A DNA stretch of 64,000 nucleotides, taken from positions 46,179,028 to 46,243,027 of the forward strand of contig OZ024936.1 of NCBI GenBank assembly GCA_964017235.1, written 5' to 3'. Below, one piece after another: positions 9,918 through 22,009 of the stretch (within the stretch, counting starts at the first letter, position 1; every line of letters begins with the position of its first letter). The notes under the pieces are model-generated. The model had not been told where the DNA came from, did no database searches, and saw only the letters and a program-made list of their open reading frames with translations. Made by a program: the position numbers and the translations under genes. Origin of the DNA: Sabellastarte sp. h YS-2021. Lineage: Eukaryota > Annelida > Polychaeta > Sabellida > Sabellidae.

Positions 9918-12421
9918 CTGGGGCTGGTCACTAATTGGTATGGGGACTACAGGGTGTTGTAGCGGGTACTTTATGATACTTTAATGAGCTTTAGGAGTCA
10001 TTTGTCTTCTGGCACTAAATCGGGGGAAAATATGGGGGCCTCTATATCTGATCCATCTGTGAGTGAACTGGATGTACTTACATCCTACATAGGTGCCAAT
10101 CAAGGGACAATTCTGGATATATTCGGGTTTATACAAGTCTGAGAGCACTAAGTGGATAAAACTGTAGACTAAATTTAGTGTACCAAGCTCGCAGACTCAA
10201 AACTTGCTTTAAAAAATAACTGTCCTGGTCTTTCACCCAAATTGTCCTTGCAAGTGTAACTGCATCACAGCTTTTTTACTTTTTGGGTTAAGTCAGTAAG
10301 GTGAAGTTTTAGCTGTTAGTTCAACATGACAAAATACTATATTTTAATTAACCATCCACTGTGTGCTATGCTTGACCTGAATACCACATAAAGACCATGA
10401 AATAACTAATTTTAATATATTTTTTTTATCAAATTTAATGAAAGAAATCTTCCGCTTTTTTTCTAAATTTCACCATAATAATAAAGCCAATATAGAATTT
10501 CATGAGATAAAATAGCTTGACGGATGTTCATATGAAATTAAAACTGATACAATATCAGAAGCCATTTAAGACCACTTATACCTAGATATCAAATAACCAA
10601 GACATTTTTTCTTTTGGCGTGAAAAGGAAATCATACGTTTTTACGTGTGACACTGATCCCATTCATTATTACAACTTCACTTTATCGCTGAAACACTTAG
10701 TAAGGGTAAAGTAGGGTATGCTACTTTGGGACAGTTATGATATATATCAACCTACAAATGTAGAGCTAACCTCAATTTAATATTTGTTGAATATCTTAAA
10801 TGTATATCTGAAATGAAAAAAAATAATAATAATAAAATTCCAATGCTGTTAAACATTATATTTACTTAGGCTTGTTCTTTTCCATTCAAACTTAATGTCA
10901 CAGATTAGATACTGTGAATTTAAATGATATGATGTTTCTTAAAAGTTTCCGCCTTTTCATATAATGTGTCAGCTCTGAACAAATCTTTGTCATGTCAATA
11001 TTTATGGTTTGTCGATTTTAAACATGTTAGAAAGGACCATTTAAATTGTTAAAACTTGCAGAAATATAATGAAAAAATAGGTGTGTGTGGTACTTGAATG
11101 AAATGACTTAAGTAAATAAGCATTAAACAATAATTCCAATTTCGTATTTTATCATAGCTTCCATCTGCTTAAAAAGTATGTTCTAAAGCATTATCTTAAC
11201 ATCGGCTGACAAACATAACTTAACGCTACCATATCTTGAAATTAACTCATGTTTAAGATCAAATTAAATTATGAAATAATGGTTGCCTTAAATAACTTCT
11301 TCTGCACTTGATGCTCCATGATTTGTAGAACATTATCCTTTTTTTCATATGTAGGTTTCCCCCCCCCCCCCCCCCCCCCCCCAAAAAAAAACAGTAAAGC
11401 ATATTGTTAAAAAAATCTCACAAGACCCAAAGTGTTCAATGGAACTGTCTTTAATTTACTTTCATTGTATTTTTTCATAATGTGTGTTAACTTTTTTCTA
11501 ACGAAATAATTTGACTGCTGAGGGTTAACACAGTGCTTATCATAAATAAATAATAGTGTTTCTCTTTTCTTTCTTATTTTCCAACTGATTTGGACATCAT
11601 GAAAATTTTGGTACCAAATACTATCGTAATATATGTATGCAAGTGGGTTTAATATTTGTTTATTACTTACTACCTAACAGATATCATTCAAGATGTTAAA
11701 ATTGGTATAAATATCAGTTAGCATCTCACATCACGCTGAAAATGTGTAGATGTGACCTTAGAAGAAGTTAAAATAAATAAAAAGTCAAACTTCGTCCTTT
11801 TGCCTTCACAACCCATTGGTAATACGTCAGTAATGGGAAGATTATTGACATTTTTTGCATGGAAAATTGAGAAATTGTATTTTTAATGTATTTTTATCAA
11901 CTACAAGCTTACCTATTGGAACTCAATACTGCTTCGAAAGGTCACCCCCGAAGTAGCCAAATGTCTAAAAGACATGTTTTAGTGTACTCCATCCTTGCTC
12001 ACTATATCGAACCTCTATCATAGACATGCTTGAATTTTATTGGTTATGTCCTCTTTTGATTTTGGGCATTATCCATAACTTTATAAGTATAAATATAACT
12101 GGAAATAAGCAATGTGAAAGGTCAAGGTTTGGGGCTTTAGGTCCTCTTACTACAGCTAGGGCCACATTTTCCACATGTCCTAAGCATTCTCAGACAATAA
12201 GCAGAGGGGATAATGGGGTGTCTCCTGAGTACTAATGGGTAATCGTTTATTGTGACACAAAGGTTTGCCCATTGGAAGCCAATGCTGAACTCAACCACGA
12301 GGGACCAGCAGGAAAATGGTGGAGAACTCTAGAACATGCTTATGTGTGATCTTTGTTACTTGAGCATGTGCTCAAGGTACTTGGTGCTCACCTAAAATAT
12401 ATAACTGATTACCCATTGATG
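9918..12421. other. AT-rich non-coding DNA
   Basis: No supported gene. It includes the homopolymer tract at 11359-11391. Nothing else recognised. Confidence 0.4.
11359..11391. repeat. poly-C (24) followed by poly-A (9)
   Basis: An uninterrupted run of about 24 C followed by about 9 A. Its true length may be misassembled or polymorphic. Confidence 0.9.
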
Positions 12422-12861
12422 CAGGGGCAGTATTCACTAACATTCATATCTTAGTCTTAGTCCTAACTTTAGGATTTTTATCATAAAAATATGCTAGGAA
12501 ATTTGTCCTAGTGGAAATGGTATTCACAAAGCATCATAGTCTTATCTTAGTCCTAACTATTGTCATAATGTTAGGAATGCTTGTTCAGAACTCCTCTCAA
12601 CTGTGCTTAATTCTTCCATTGTGACACAAAAAGCAGACGAGAATGTTTACATCACGTGATGAAATCTCAGTGGTTATAATTTGGTTATACAAACTCTTGC
12701 GAGATTTGCAACATTGGACTAAGATAGGATTAGGAAAATTGTCCTAGCTAGGACCTGCTTTGTGAATACCAATTTGGGACCAATCTTAAATAAGGCTAAT
12801 GCAATAAATTTTATGACTAAGATAGGACTAAGATAAGGAATGGTAGTGAATACCACCCCTG
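12422..12861. mobile_element. MITE, CAGGGGCAGTATTCACTA termini
   Basis: Left end CAGGGGCAGTATTCACTA and inverted right end TAGTGAATACCACCCCTG, with about 40 bp of imperfect inverted terminal repeat rich in CTTAGTCCTA motifs. Short internal inverted copies of ATCTTAGTCCTAAC recur. Related to the inner MITE at 5981-6828. Confidence 0.65.
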
Positions 12862-12941
12862 GTTTTTATGGTCATCTGCTATATGCCCAGTTTTCCAGGA
12901 AAAACATAAGGAAACAGTTGTACATGTAATAGAGAGAAAAC

Positions 12942-13090
12942 GGTCCTCAGTGGTATAGTGGTTAGCAAGTTTGGCATCTAATCACAGGCTGTCAACTCTT
13001 TGGGTTCGAGTCCCACAAGTGAAAATACTCAGGACCTGTCCCAATATGACCCCGGCTGTTAAACAGGACGTAAAATCCCAACTTTGACTT
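12942..13090 (+). mobile_element. tRNA-derived SINE, family 2 (Asp/Glu-like head), 12-bp TSD
   Basis: The head TCCTCAGTGGTATAGTGG with a GGGTTCGAGTCCC B box resembles the tRNA-Asp/Glu group. It is followed by a body shared with family 1 (CCCAATATGACCCCGGCTG, then a GACGT-AAA tail). A perfect TAGAGAGAAAAC duplication flanks it at 12930-12941 and 13091-13102. Degraded relatives lie at 50200-50330 and 50350-50490. Confidence 0.85.
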
Positions 13091-13102
13091 TAGAGAGAAA
13101 AC

Positions 13103-15930
13103 AACTAGAACTTACAACAGTAGGAGATCAAACTAGTTAAGTGAGCTGGAATTAGATAGGTGAAAACAAGCTACTTGGAGAGTACAGATCAATGTTTGCT
13201 GACGGATACAGTGTTACAGGAAGGTCTACTTGTTATGGTATTTATTTGCGGTTTATCATCAAGGGTTATTTATTTATTTATTCATTAATAATATGTTGTA
13301 TAACTAGACAAGCTTAGGCAATTTAGCTTGTGTTGGCTATCACAGATACCAATAACCTAAATACGGTAGACATGTAAACATGGAAATGTAATAAACAATC
13401 GTTAGTAACGCTTTTGAAAAAGAACAGCCAAGATAGCGAAAAACCAGTAAACTTTTTAGAATGATTGATCAATTAAAATGATAAGGAAAAATCCTCAACT
13501 AGGACTTGGGCTAGTGGCATCTGTAAGGGGTAGGTTGTCATGGATATTGATGATAAGCCCCTCTCAGTCTATCATATTTTACCAGAGGAGGTATTGCCCC
13601 TTTTCCTGGTTTTCTTCTCCTTGGGTTTCTCAGGATATGAGCTTTGCATAAGTTGTTGAGCTACATCCACTGGTACCAAATCCGTAAGGCCAACATTCTC
13701 TGTTTAACTTAAATCTTTCAAAGGCAAATTTGCTGAATTAGTGGAATGGTTGTTTAAAAGGCTGTTTGGGCTTGCCCTTGAACTGACCCGAGCATTTACC
13801 CTTGCCCAAAAAGATTGCCCATCGGCTGAGACGATTTCTTTAAAAGAATTATCTCGCCCTCTGTAAAGTGGGCTTGTAGAGGTTTACAGGCATCAAGGGG
13901 TTGTTTTGTAGCTGCTCCCTGCAAATGGTATCAAGGTCGGTGGGGGAAAGCATTTGCTAGCTCAGCTTCCTGCCTCATAAGCCAATTGTTTTCCATGAGG
14001 TGTGGATTCTCCTGGACCATTCCAGTGTCATGATCCTGTTTATCATACATTGGTACCACTGGTAGTAGCAGAGTTTATACTGGAGATACCTTGCTCTACA
14101 GATTGGAAGGTTGGCTGAACTTCTGCCTCAATTTTCTCCATTTTGATGTTAAAGTTTGACACAAGTCTCCGGGAAAACCACCTGGAAGCCCCCGAGAGCT
14201 TTTCTTGATATAGTATTCTAAAATTTCATTTGGGTATAAGAAATCAAGGGATATACTAACCAAACTGATGAATTTCCATTATAAAGAAACATTTCTTTAC
14301 AAAGGAGGAAGCCAAACTAAAAATGGATGAGAACCAATCAGAATCGAGCATGTATATGCGAGTAAAAATACATGCATCTTGCAAGCCCAGGAGGCAACCT
14401 CATAATATAGTACTGAGTTTACATTTGTTTATTAAAATTTACTCTCATGAATGTCAAAAGTAAAATAATGTAACCCAAGTTGACGGTCAGGGGCAGTGGA
14501 TTTTATGTTGAGCAATTTGTATCCGTTCTGTATCTCAAAACTCATCCGAATCTACCCTTCATGGCAACTTGTTAAATATATTGTGCCTTAAAGCAAACAT
14601 GGAACATGTGTTGATCATTATTATCCTGCATTATAAGTACAGATTTAAGCCAAAGGGATGTTCAACTTACTGTTTAATGAAGAAGTGGAATTTTCATGAA
14701 GGTGTAGTCAGATTTTCACAAGGAATTAACTACTGTCCAATCCAAACTCATTAGCTAAAACAGCTTAAGCGAAGATATAGTAAAAATTGAAGCCTTTACA
14801 ATTTCACACACCTTGTACTGACATTCTAAATAAGTAGTTTATCAGAATGAGCAAACCCATGCCTGCAGATTGTGTTGAAAAAAACTGAAGATAACTGTAG
14901 GTTTTTAATTTAGATCTGGATTGATCAGGATCATTGATCCGGATTTGGATCAACTTTGAGTAGGGGTAGGATCCAGCTTCATATAAGGAGGGGGTTCATG
15001 TGTCCGGGGCATGCCCACTGCTCCAGCTTCAGTAGGCTTTTAAGCCTGATTTAACATCAGCAACATTAGATTATTATAGGAGGTTGTGAAATATTATTAT
15101 TAGAATTTTAGATGAATATGGATCTACTGCACTGTCAAACCCCCTTTATATTTTTCAGGGGGCAGGGGTTCAAACCCCCTCTAGATCCGCTTGTGTTGTG
15201 GTTGGTCAAGTCTCGGGTAGACATCCCCATTGTGTGCTAATGTGACCCTGATAAGATATACAGTTTTGGAGCTGTGCACATGTGCAAATAAACAGACATG
15301 ATTATAACACCCTTGACCCTTTCCTTTTTGGGGTGAGGATATCAATGATAAAGCATGCTTTTGACAAAAAAATTAAATGTTTTGCCATGTAATACTAATA
15401 TTTCATGCACTTGACTGGTTTGACTGACTGACTCAACAGATAGCAGGCATGATATTTCACGAAATAATATCATTACATGAAAACTGTTTACCCATATTAG
15501 CTTACAACTGAATATAAAAATGCCAAGTTAAAGTGTTGGCATGGTATTTCATAATATATAATAGTTAAGAGCTATACAGAGTACAAGGACACATTATGAA
15601 TATAGATGAGACTTTTCACAAGATAGTTGTAACTTGTCTAAAATTTCACCAACAATAAGTCGAACTTCTTCAACGTTGCTGTTTGATTGAAAAGAACCTG
15701 AGTGGAATTTAGCATTTTATTTAAAATCTATTCTAGTTTTTGCAAAAATACATTTTCATATTAAGGTGAGAGTGGCATTTGTATAATATCTCCAACAAAA
15801 CTTCACACTCAGGGTTTTTCCTACCTCAACTTCCTTGTCCTTCTCGAATCAGTATATTATGAGCCCCCTGTTGTGCAGGATGAGACTGGCTTCTACCGAG
15901 TCAAAAATTCCTTCCTCTATCTCTCTGGGT
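13103..15930. other. non-coding with a decayed coding-like patch
   Basis: Between about 13500 and 14200 the minus strand has fragments with coding-like composition (for example QLMQSSYPEKPKEKKTRKRG) broken by stops. This looks like a decayed transposon or gene of unknown type. The remainder shows nothing. Confidence 0.3.
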
Positions 15931-16159
15931 TTTATTTATTTGGGGTTGTACGTCGCTTTCAACACTGTACAGGTCATATCACGACGGGTAGTTGGAAGGG
16001 CAGAGGAAACCAGTACATACAGTTCATCAGGGTTCTGTACTGTAAACTGCCGACCAACAGCAAGCAACTACCAGCTTTCCCACTTGAGGCCGTGCTGGGA
16101 ACCGAACCCCAGCCTCAGAGGTGGGAGGCGATAGTGTTACCACTCTGCCACTGTGGCCC
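15931..16159 (-). mobile_element. tRNA-derived SINE, family 1, 14-bp TSD
   Basis: Same family as 6044-6284. A perfect CTATCTCTCTGGGT duplication is at 15917-15930 and 16160-16173. It is full length from the tRNA-like head (near 16159) to a TTTATTTATTT-complement tail. Confidence 0.9.
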
Positions 16160-16173
16160 CTATCTCTCTGGGT

Positions 16174-17059
16174 GAACAATGAAGTATTAATTAATCCCCT
16201 TTACTTTGGCCCCCTTCTTACCTTCCTCTTCTCAGAAAGTTTCTCCAAGCTCAAATTTGCATCTTCAGTCTGTGTTTCCTGTAGTATCTGCTGCAGCTCC
16301 TCATCCCTGCCTTCCTCAACCACTGCCTTAATCCTTTTAATTAACCCTGGGGATTTCACATAAATTCTGCACACTTTGTGTTTCTATGTAAAACAGGTTA
16401 CTGCCTAAATTATCAGGTTCAGACATCACTATACTTGACTCATTATTCAAGAAATTCATATACCATTACTCTCTTATCCAGAATTTTAGCCCTTTGTACT
16501 TACTGCACCAGTGGTGTTGCTAATTAAGATTACTTTGCTTACCTTTGATTGGTCTTCAGGTTCTGGTTTTGCTTTGCTCAGTATCAGTTTATCTACTATG
16601 TCATTTACTTTACAGTCAAATTCTACTTTACCATGATAAAGCTTCTTGTCACTTAATATCCATTTATCAACTGTATTGTAGATTGTGATTTTATGTTTGG
16701 GTTTTTAAACTTCCTGTGTTAAATTTCTTTTTATGGATGCATTGCGTACATGCCTTTTATTTTATCTTGATAAAGGCTGATAGTTTATAACTATGTCTGA
16801 CCCTTTCATGATCCTAATAACTTGTACTTAATTGCTGGGCTGTTTTGTTTATGTCTTCTTAAAATAATATCCATTATTTATTGATACATACATAATCTCT
16901 TTGACTCTTCACTATTCCCCCTTTAGATATTCATGTCTGTTTCTCTTTATTTCAATCTTTATAAATGATACCAGATATGTTTACTGGCTGTTGAAACAGG
17001 ACATGATACCCCAGCTTTGATCACTTATTTTAGGTTTCTATAGGCTTGTTCTAGTGGTA
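16174..17059. other. non-coding, possible LINE 3' flank
   Basis: No exon or repeat recognised. The antisense LINE begins at about 17060, and its 3' UTR may extend into this stretch. Confidence 0.3.
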
Positions 17060-19985
17060 CTTATTTTTTGCCATGCCCAGCTTTGCAGTTTTAGTTTAGT
17101 TCCTCCAGTTCCAGTTGGAACACTGGGCAACAACAGATCTCCATTTGATTCTGTCAGCAGCTATAGTCTTGGACTCTTCCCAACTTATCCCCATGTCTCG
17201 CAAGTCTTGTTGTATTGTTCTTCTCCAGATGGTGACTGGTCTGCCCCTTTCTCTTTTACCTCCAGTAGGTGTCCACTTCAGTGATGCTTTGGTAGTTTTT
17301 CTTCTGGCATTCTTACCGTGTGACCCAGCATTTTCAAACAATGTTCTTTCACAATTTCACTCAGCTTCCATTGTCCTGATCTTTAACACATATGATCATT
17401 TGTAACATGATTTTGCCACGATATTTTGAGTAGCTTCCATAGACATCTGTGATGGAATACATCGAGCTTGTGTGCTACGTTTTTGTTAGTCTTCCATGTC
17501 TTGCTGGTGTAAATAGCCACTGGTATGACAAGACAGTTGTACAAGCTCAGTTTGCTCTTCATAGAGATGTGATTTGATATCCAAATGGAACTAAAATGCA
17601 GATGCTGCTTTACTTAGTTGGCATGACATGTTTTGTTCAGTGGCACCCTTGTTTGAGATGCTGCTTCCGAGGTAGGTAAAATTTTCTATTTCTTCTGCTT
17701 CCTGTTAGTTTAGTTTAAGAGCCATTGGTTGCTGCTCTCTCACTGACATTACCTTGGTCTTTTCTGTACTGATCCCCAAACCTATTTTTGCTGCTGTACT
17801 TGCCAGATTATCAGTCATTGATTGTAGAGATTTAGCAGTTTCACCCAATAAGGCTAAATCATCTGCAAAATCCAAATCAGTAAGACATCTGGTGTCCCAA
17901 GGAATTCCATGTTGGGGTCAGATGTGGCCTGACGCATGACAAAGTCAATGGTGAGGAGAAACAACAACAGTGAAATAATAAAGCCCTGTTGTACTCCAGT
18001 CATGATGTTAAAATAATCTGTGTGGCCAGAGTTTGTTCTTAAACAACAGTTGGAATTCAAGTACAGGTTTTTGAATATGTTGAAGTACTTTTCTGGTATG
18101 CCATAGATCTTTGCTATTTTCCATACTGATTCTTGATGAATGCTGTCAAATGCTTTCTTAAAATACTTCTGATTGAACTCACAGCTTTGTTCAATGATGT
18201 TTCTTAGCGTTAATATTTGCTCACTGCATGATCTTCCACTGCGGAATCCGGCTTGGTCTTCTTACAGTTTTTATCAAGGTCGTCTTTAAGTCTGTTCAGA
18301 AGTATTGAACAGAGAACTTTCCAAGGGACTGAAAGCAGTGTAATCCCTCGCCTGTTGTTGCAGTTGCTTAGATCTCCCTTTTTGGTAGCCTGACAATCCT
18401 TTTTTCCTTACCTTTTTTCCATTCATCTGGTACAGTTTCAGCATTCCAAACGATTTTGAATAGATTGCAGAGCTCTTGTGCCATATCCTGTCCTCCATTC
18501 TTCAGTAACACTGGTGTGATGTTATCAATTCCTGGGGCCTTATTGTTTTTCAGTGTCTTGATAGCTTTTAAGACCTCTGTAATTCTTATTTCATCACTGT
18601 TGACTTCTAGTGGATGCATAACTTCATAGCTATTAAAGTTCAGAATGATGGTAGGTCTGGTTGGTGTAGTACCTCTCTAAAATGTACTATCCATCTTTGA
18701 TTTGGTTCTTCTTCCAAGCTGAGAACTTTACCCAGCTTGTCGTTGATTGGTACTTTGTTGCTACTGTTGACCCCAGTTAGTTCTTTGACAATTTTGAATA
18801 GCGTCTTAGTATCATTTTTCTTAGCATCCTCTTCTGCTTCTGTTGTTCTTCTCAATAAAGGCTTTTTTGTCTTTCTTGCAACTCTTCTTCACTTTCTTGT
18901 CTAGGTTTGCATACTGTTGGTTAAGTTCTTCTTTATTCCCTTCCACTGATCGGTCACGCTTGCATTTTTTGGCTTTCCTTTCAACAATCAGTTTCCATGT
19001 GTCTTGGGTGATCCACTGTTCTTTCCTTTTTCCCCTTCTCTTACCAGTGACTTCTTCAGCTGTCTCATTCACACAGGTTTTCATTCAATCCCACTCCTCT
19101 TCTACATCCTGTGAATGTTCCAGCGCTTCAAATTGATTTCTTAGTTTTAGCTTGAATTTCATAGCTGTTACTGCATCTCTTAGGTTTTCTACAGCAAGGG
19201 GGTGTTCTGCTTGTTTGGCTGACATATGTTTTAGCTTTAGATGGAGTTTTCTCGTCAGCATATAGTGGTCTGACCACATATCACCACCTCTTCTTACTCT
19301 CACATCTTGCAGGGATTACTTCCATCTCGTAGAAATGCATATGTAGTAAATTTTGTTTAATGTCATGCCATCTGGGGATCTCCATGTTTTCTTGTGAATG
19401 AGTTTGTGCTGGAAGAATGTGTTGCTGATGGTCAGGCCATTCACAGTGCAGAATGATATGAGCCATTCACCATTATTGTTGTAAGCTGTAGATGTACCAT
19501 GTGGGCCTAGTATTGTTTCACACCCTTGTCTGAGTGCTCCAAACTGGGCATGAAGTCCCCCATCAGGATCTTGGTGTCATAGCTAGGGGTGTTGTTTATA
19601 ACATCTTGCAGCTTGCTGTAAAACTTGTCCTTCTCTTCATCTTCAGATGCCTCAGTGGGTGCATATGCTTTGGATGATTGTCACCTTTGCAAGGTTGTTG
19701 TTAAATCTGGTTGTTATGATGCGATGGTTTACTGGTTGCCAACCTATCAGAGGTCTTTGTACCTCTTCACTTAGTATTATACCAACTCCATGTGTGTGCA
19801 TATGTGAATGTCCAGAGTATAAGATGGTTTTTTTTCCTCCTTTCGATAGTTGTCTGCTTCCTGTCCATCTCATTTCTGAGATACCCAGCATCCTTGGGTC
19901 GTAATTCTCCATTTCCCTAATAACTTGGTCGATCTTTCCACATTCTCACATTCCAAGTGGTGATCTTGGAGGTGGATTTGGTAGA
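17060..19985 (-). mobile_element. decayed LINE, APE endonuclease plus reverse transcriptase (RTE/BovB-like, provisional)
   Basis: Reading on the minus strand from 19912: an APE-type endonuclease (LGISEMRWTGSRQ, HTHGVGIILS, WQPVNHRIITTRFN), a charged linker (19303-18640: RKEQWITQDTWKLI, TKTLFKIVKELTG), the reverse transcriptase start (KTLKNNKAPGIDNI, about 18560), GVQQGFIISLLLFLLTID (motif B, about 17990), a damaged motif C near 17860, and a C-terminal end RKTTKASLKWTPTG...KRERGRPVTIWRR (about 17300). Many stops and frame changes divide it into short frames. Order and the GRP-x-WRR ending match the LINE group often annotated as craniofacial-development-protein-2-like. Clade provisional. Confidence 0.8.
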
Positions 19986-19992
19986 GAGAATC

Positions 19993-20190
19993 AATCTAAT
20001 CTAATCTAATGTGGACTTTTATAGCGCTTAATCTCCATCACTGATGGACTCTAAGGGGCATCTAAACATAAAGCAAGGCAGTTAGCGTTAATCAAGGGAC
20101 ATAGCCAGGTCGTACCAAGGAGACACAGATGTGACGGGAGAGGCTATGGTGGGTAGGCTTTTGCAAACAGGTAAGTTTCAAGTTCTTCAG
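19993..20190 (-). mobile_element. 3' tail of another LINE or SINE, (TTAGA)n end
   Basis: On the minus strand it ends in a (TTAGA)n-type tail preceded by CGCTATAAAAGTCCACA. The tail is shared with the LINE at 8150-9917 but the 3' UTR differs, so it is a second family using the same tail. It abuts the 5' side of the antisense LINE. Confidence 0.5.
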
Positions 20191-20595
20191 TTTTTTTTAA
20201 AAAGTATGTAATAATCCAAAGCATCTCTTAGTACATAAATATAATTAAGATTCTTGCGCATTTATACTTTAATTGGTAATACACCAAATCCATACACAGC
20301 AAATAACAAACTTAAGATCATACTTCGGATCTGTATGTAACAAAAAAAGCTTTAGTACTTATCACCAACCACTTATAGAAGAAATTTGGCAGGTATCAAT
20401 AACTTTGATGCTGTAAAGTATAAATACATTTGGAAGAGACAAGAGTTGCAAGGTTTGATAAGCCCAATAAGTATTTTAATGAATACATGAACACACCTAA
20501 TAACACATAAAAGAACATGTCACTCACAATTGCATATATTTCGCCTATTTTACCTGTGCCAATTATTACTGCTGAAGATCCAAAATAACATATCC
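20191..20595. other. non-coding, nothing recognised
   Basis: AT-rich DNA without a supported feature. Confidence 0.3.
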
Positions 20596-20945
20596 ACATC
20601 TGTGGATTCAGGGCAAGCAGTTGTTCTTACATTGTTTGATCTCTTGGCAGCTTTTGACACCATAGATCACTGAATTTTATATGGTTGTCTAAAAGGCAGG
20701 TTTGTTGTGGATGCTGCTATATGGGTGTGGATAAATTCCAATCTCACAAAATGCAAACAAAACATCAAATAAGGGGACAGTTTTTCTGAGACTTCTGAGA
20801 CTTTCTCCCTTTTGGTGTCTCCCAAGTCTTGGGTCCCTCCTTTTCACTCTCTATGCCAGTTCTCTCAGTCAGGTTATTTCACGGTTCAATATTACTTACT
20901 GTATGTATGCTTGTGACATACAGATATATTTTGTAACAGACTCGA
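20596..20945 (+). mobile_element. LINE reverse transcriptase fragment
   Basis: Translation contains GQAVVLTLFDLLAAFDTIDH (motif A of CR1/Jockey-group enzymes) and, after damage, FGVSQVLGPSFSLYASSLSQ (motif B). It is an old fragment related to the LINE at 8150-9917. The following 20946-21125 shows nothing. Confidence 0.6.
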
Positions 20946-21125
20946 AATTTCTCTAGAAAATTTTTTTCTAAAGAAAATTTAAATCAGTTTTGGGTTATAT
21001 AAATGTGTCTATTCTATTCTATTATGGTGTCACAGCATTCATAGCTTTTGCATTCATAGTGCCATGTATAACCCATTGTGAATGTCATAGATTCCTGTGT
21101 GTAGTTGTATATACACACCTGTAGC

Positions 21126-21190
21126 AATACTGAGGGCCAGTCTCAATATTACCCTCGCTGTCAAATGTTAAACATTAAATTTAACTTTTC
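21126..21190 (+). mobile_element. SINE family 2 tail fragment
   Basis: Resembles the body and 3' end of the 12942-13090 SINE (CTGAGGGCCAGTCTCAATAT, TGTCAAATGTTAAAC). The tRNA-like head is not recognisable. Confidence 0.4.
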
Positions 21191-21589
21191 ATCAAAAGTG
21201 GTATTTGCCTTGAAATCTATTTTAACCATTAAGGGCTTAAAAAATTCTTTTATTTTGCCTCCTATACATGATTAACATTTACATGCCCAGTCATTCCATA
21301 TTCACGTTGTCCCTCACATAATGTCTCTGTTCCTGGTCATTCCACAACTCTGGCTATTTCAACATGGCCAATAAGTGTATTCAAAGTACATTAATCTTAA
21401 TTACACTTGACACTATTCATACAGTAGACAATACTTAAATAATAATAAATAATAATAGAAACTTTTTCATAGCACAAAATTCTAATACACTAGAATCCAA
21501 AACTCCTAAAACTGAGCAAAATTGTAACCCAGTTAGCACTCCACTAGAGGAGGATGACTATGATGGTGGTAATGCTTGTCTACTCAGGT

Positions 21590-21885
21590 AATTCTTGAGT
21601 TGGTTTATAAAGTTTGAAATGGTCTGTTTGAATCTGACATTAAGTGGGAGTTTTGCACCATTCATCCACTACTGAACAGAGAAAAGGACACTCAGTCACC
21701 TTTCCAGTACTGGAGGTAAAATTCCTACCTTCAATTTTTAAATATATCTGGGTGTCATCAGCATACAGATGGCCTGTGACATAAAAACTTGAAATAACTT
21801 GACTAAGTGGAGTAGTACAGAGAATGAAAAGGAGGCTAGAACAGAACCCTCTGGGGCTCCAAAACAGAGAAACTCAGAAAAAGTG
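21590..21885 (-). mobile_element. LINE reverse transcriptase fragment
   Basis: On the minus strand FGAPEGSVLASFSFSVLL (motif B, normally GxPQGSVLGP) is followed by a motif-C-like ICMLMTPRYI after a frame change. An old copy of the same LINE group as 8150-9917. It ends where the GIY-YIG segment begins. Confidence 0.5.
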
Positions 21886-21889
21886 TGGA

Positions 21890-22005
21890 ATATAACAAAG
21901 TTACTAAAGTGCCCAAACACATCACATGTGAGTTAAGTGACATAATTTACCTGATCACATGTAAAAAGGGTAAAAAATACTATGTGGGAGAGACAGGTCA
22001 CCCGT
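21890..22005 (+). pseudogene. Penelope-like GIY-YIG endonuclease fragment
   Basis: DIIYLITCKKGKKYYVGETG is the CxxxxVIYLI...C..C...YVGETG signature of the GIY-YIG domain found at the C-terminus of endonuclease-bearing Penelope-like retroelements. It points tail-to-tail at the reverse transcriptase on the opposite strand (22010-23130). In an intact element both would lie on one strand, so this is a rearranged copy or a second copy. Confidence 0.7.
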
Positions 22006-22009
22006 TCAG

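Noticed and set aside
12942-13015. tRNA gene
   Set aside because: The tRNA-like A and B boxes belong to a SINE with a body, tail and target duplication; a full cloverleaf is not formed.
17115-19136. Plus-strand frames opposite the LINE
   Set aside because: Shadows of the antisense endonuclease/reverse transcriptase coding sequence.
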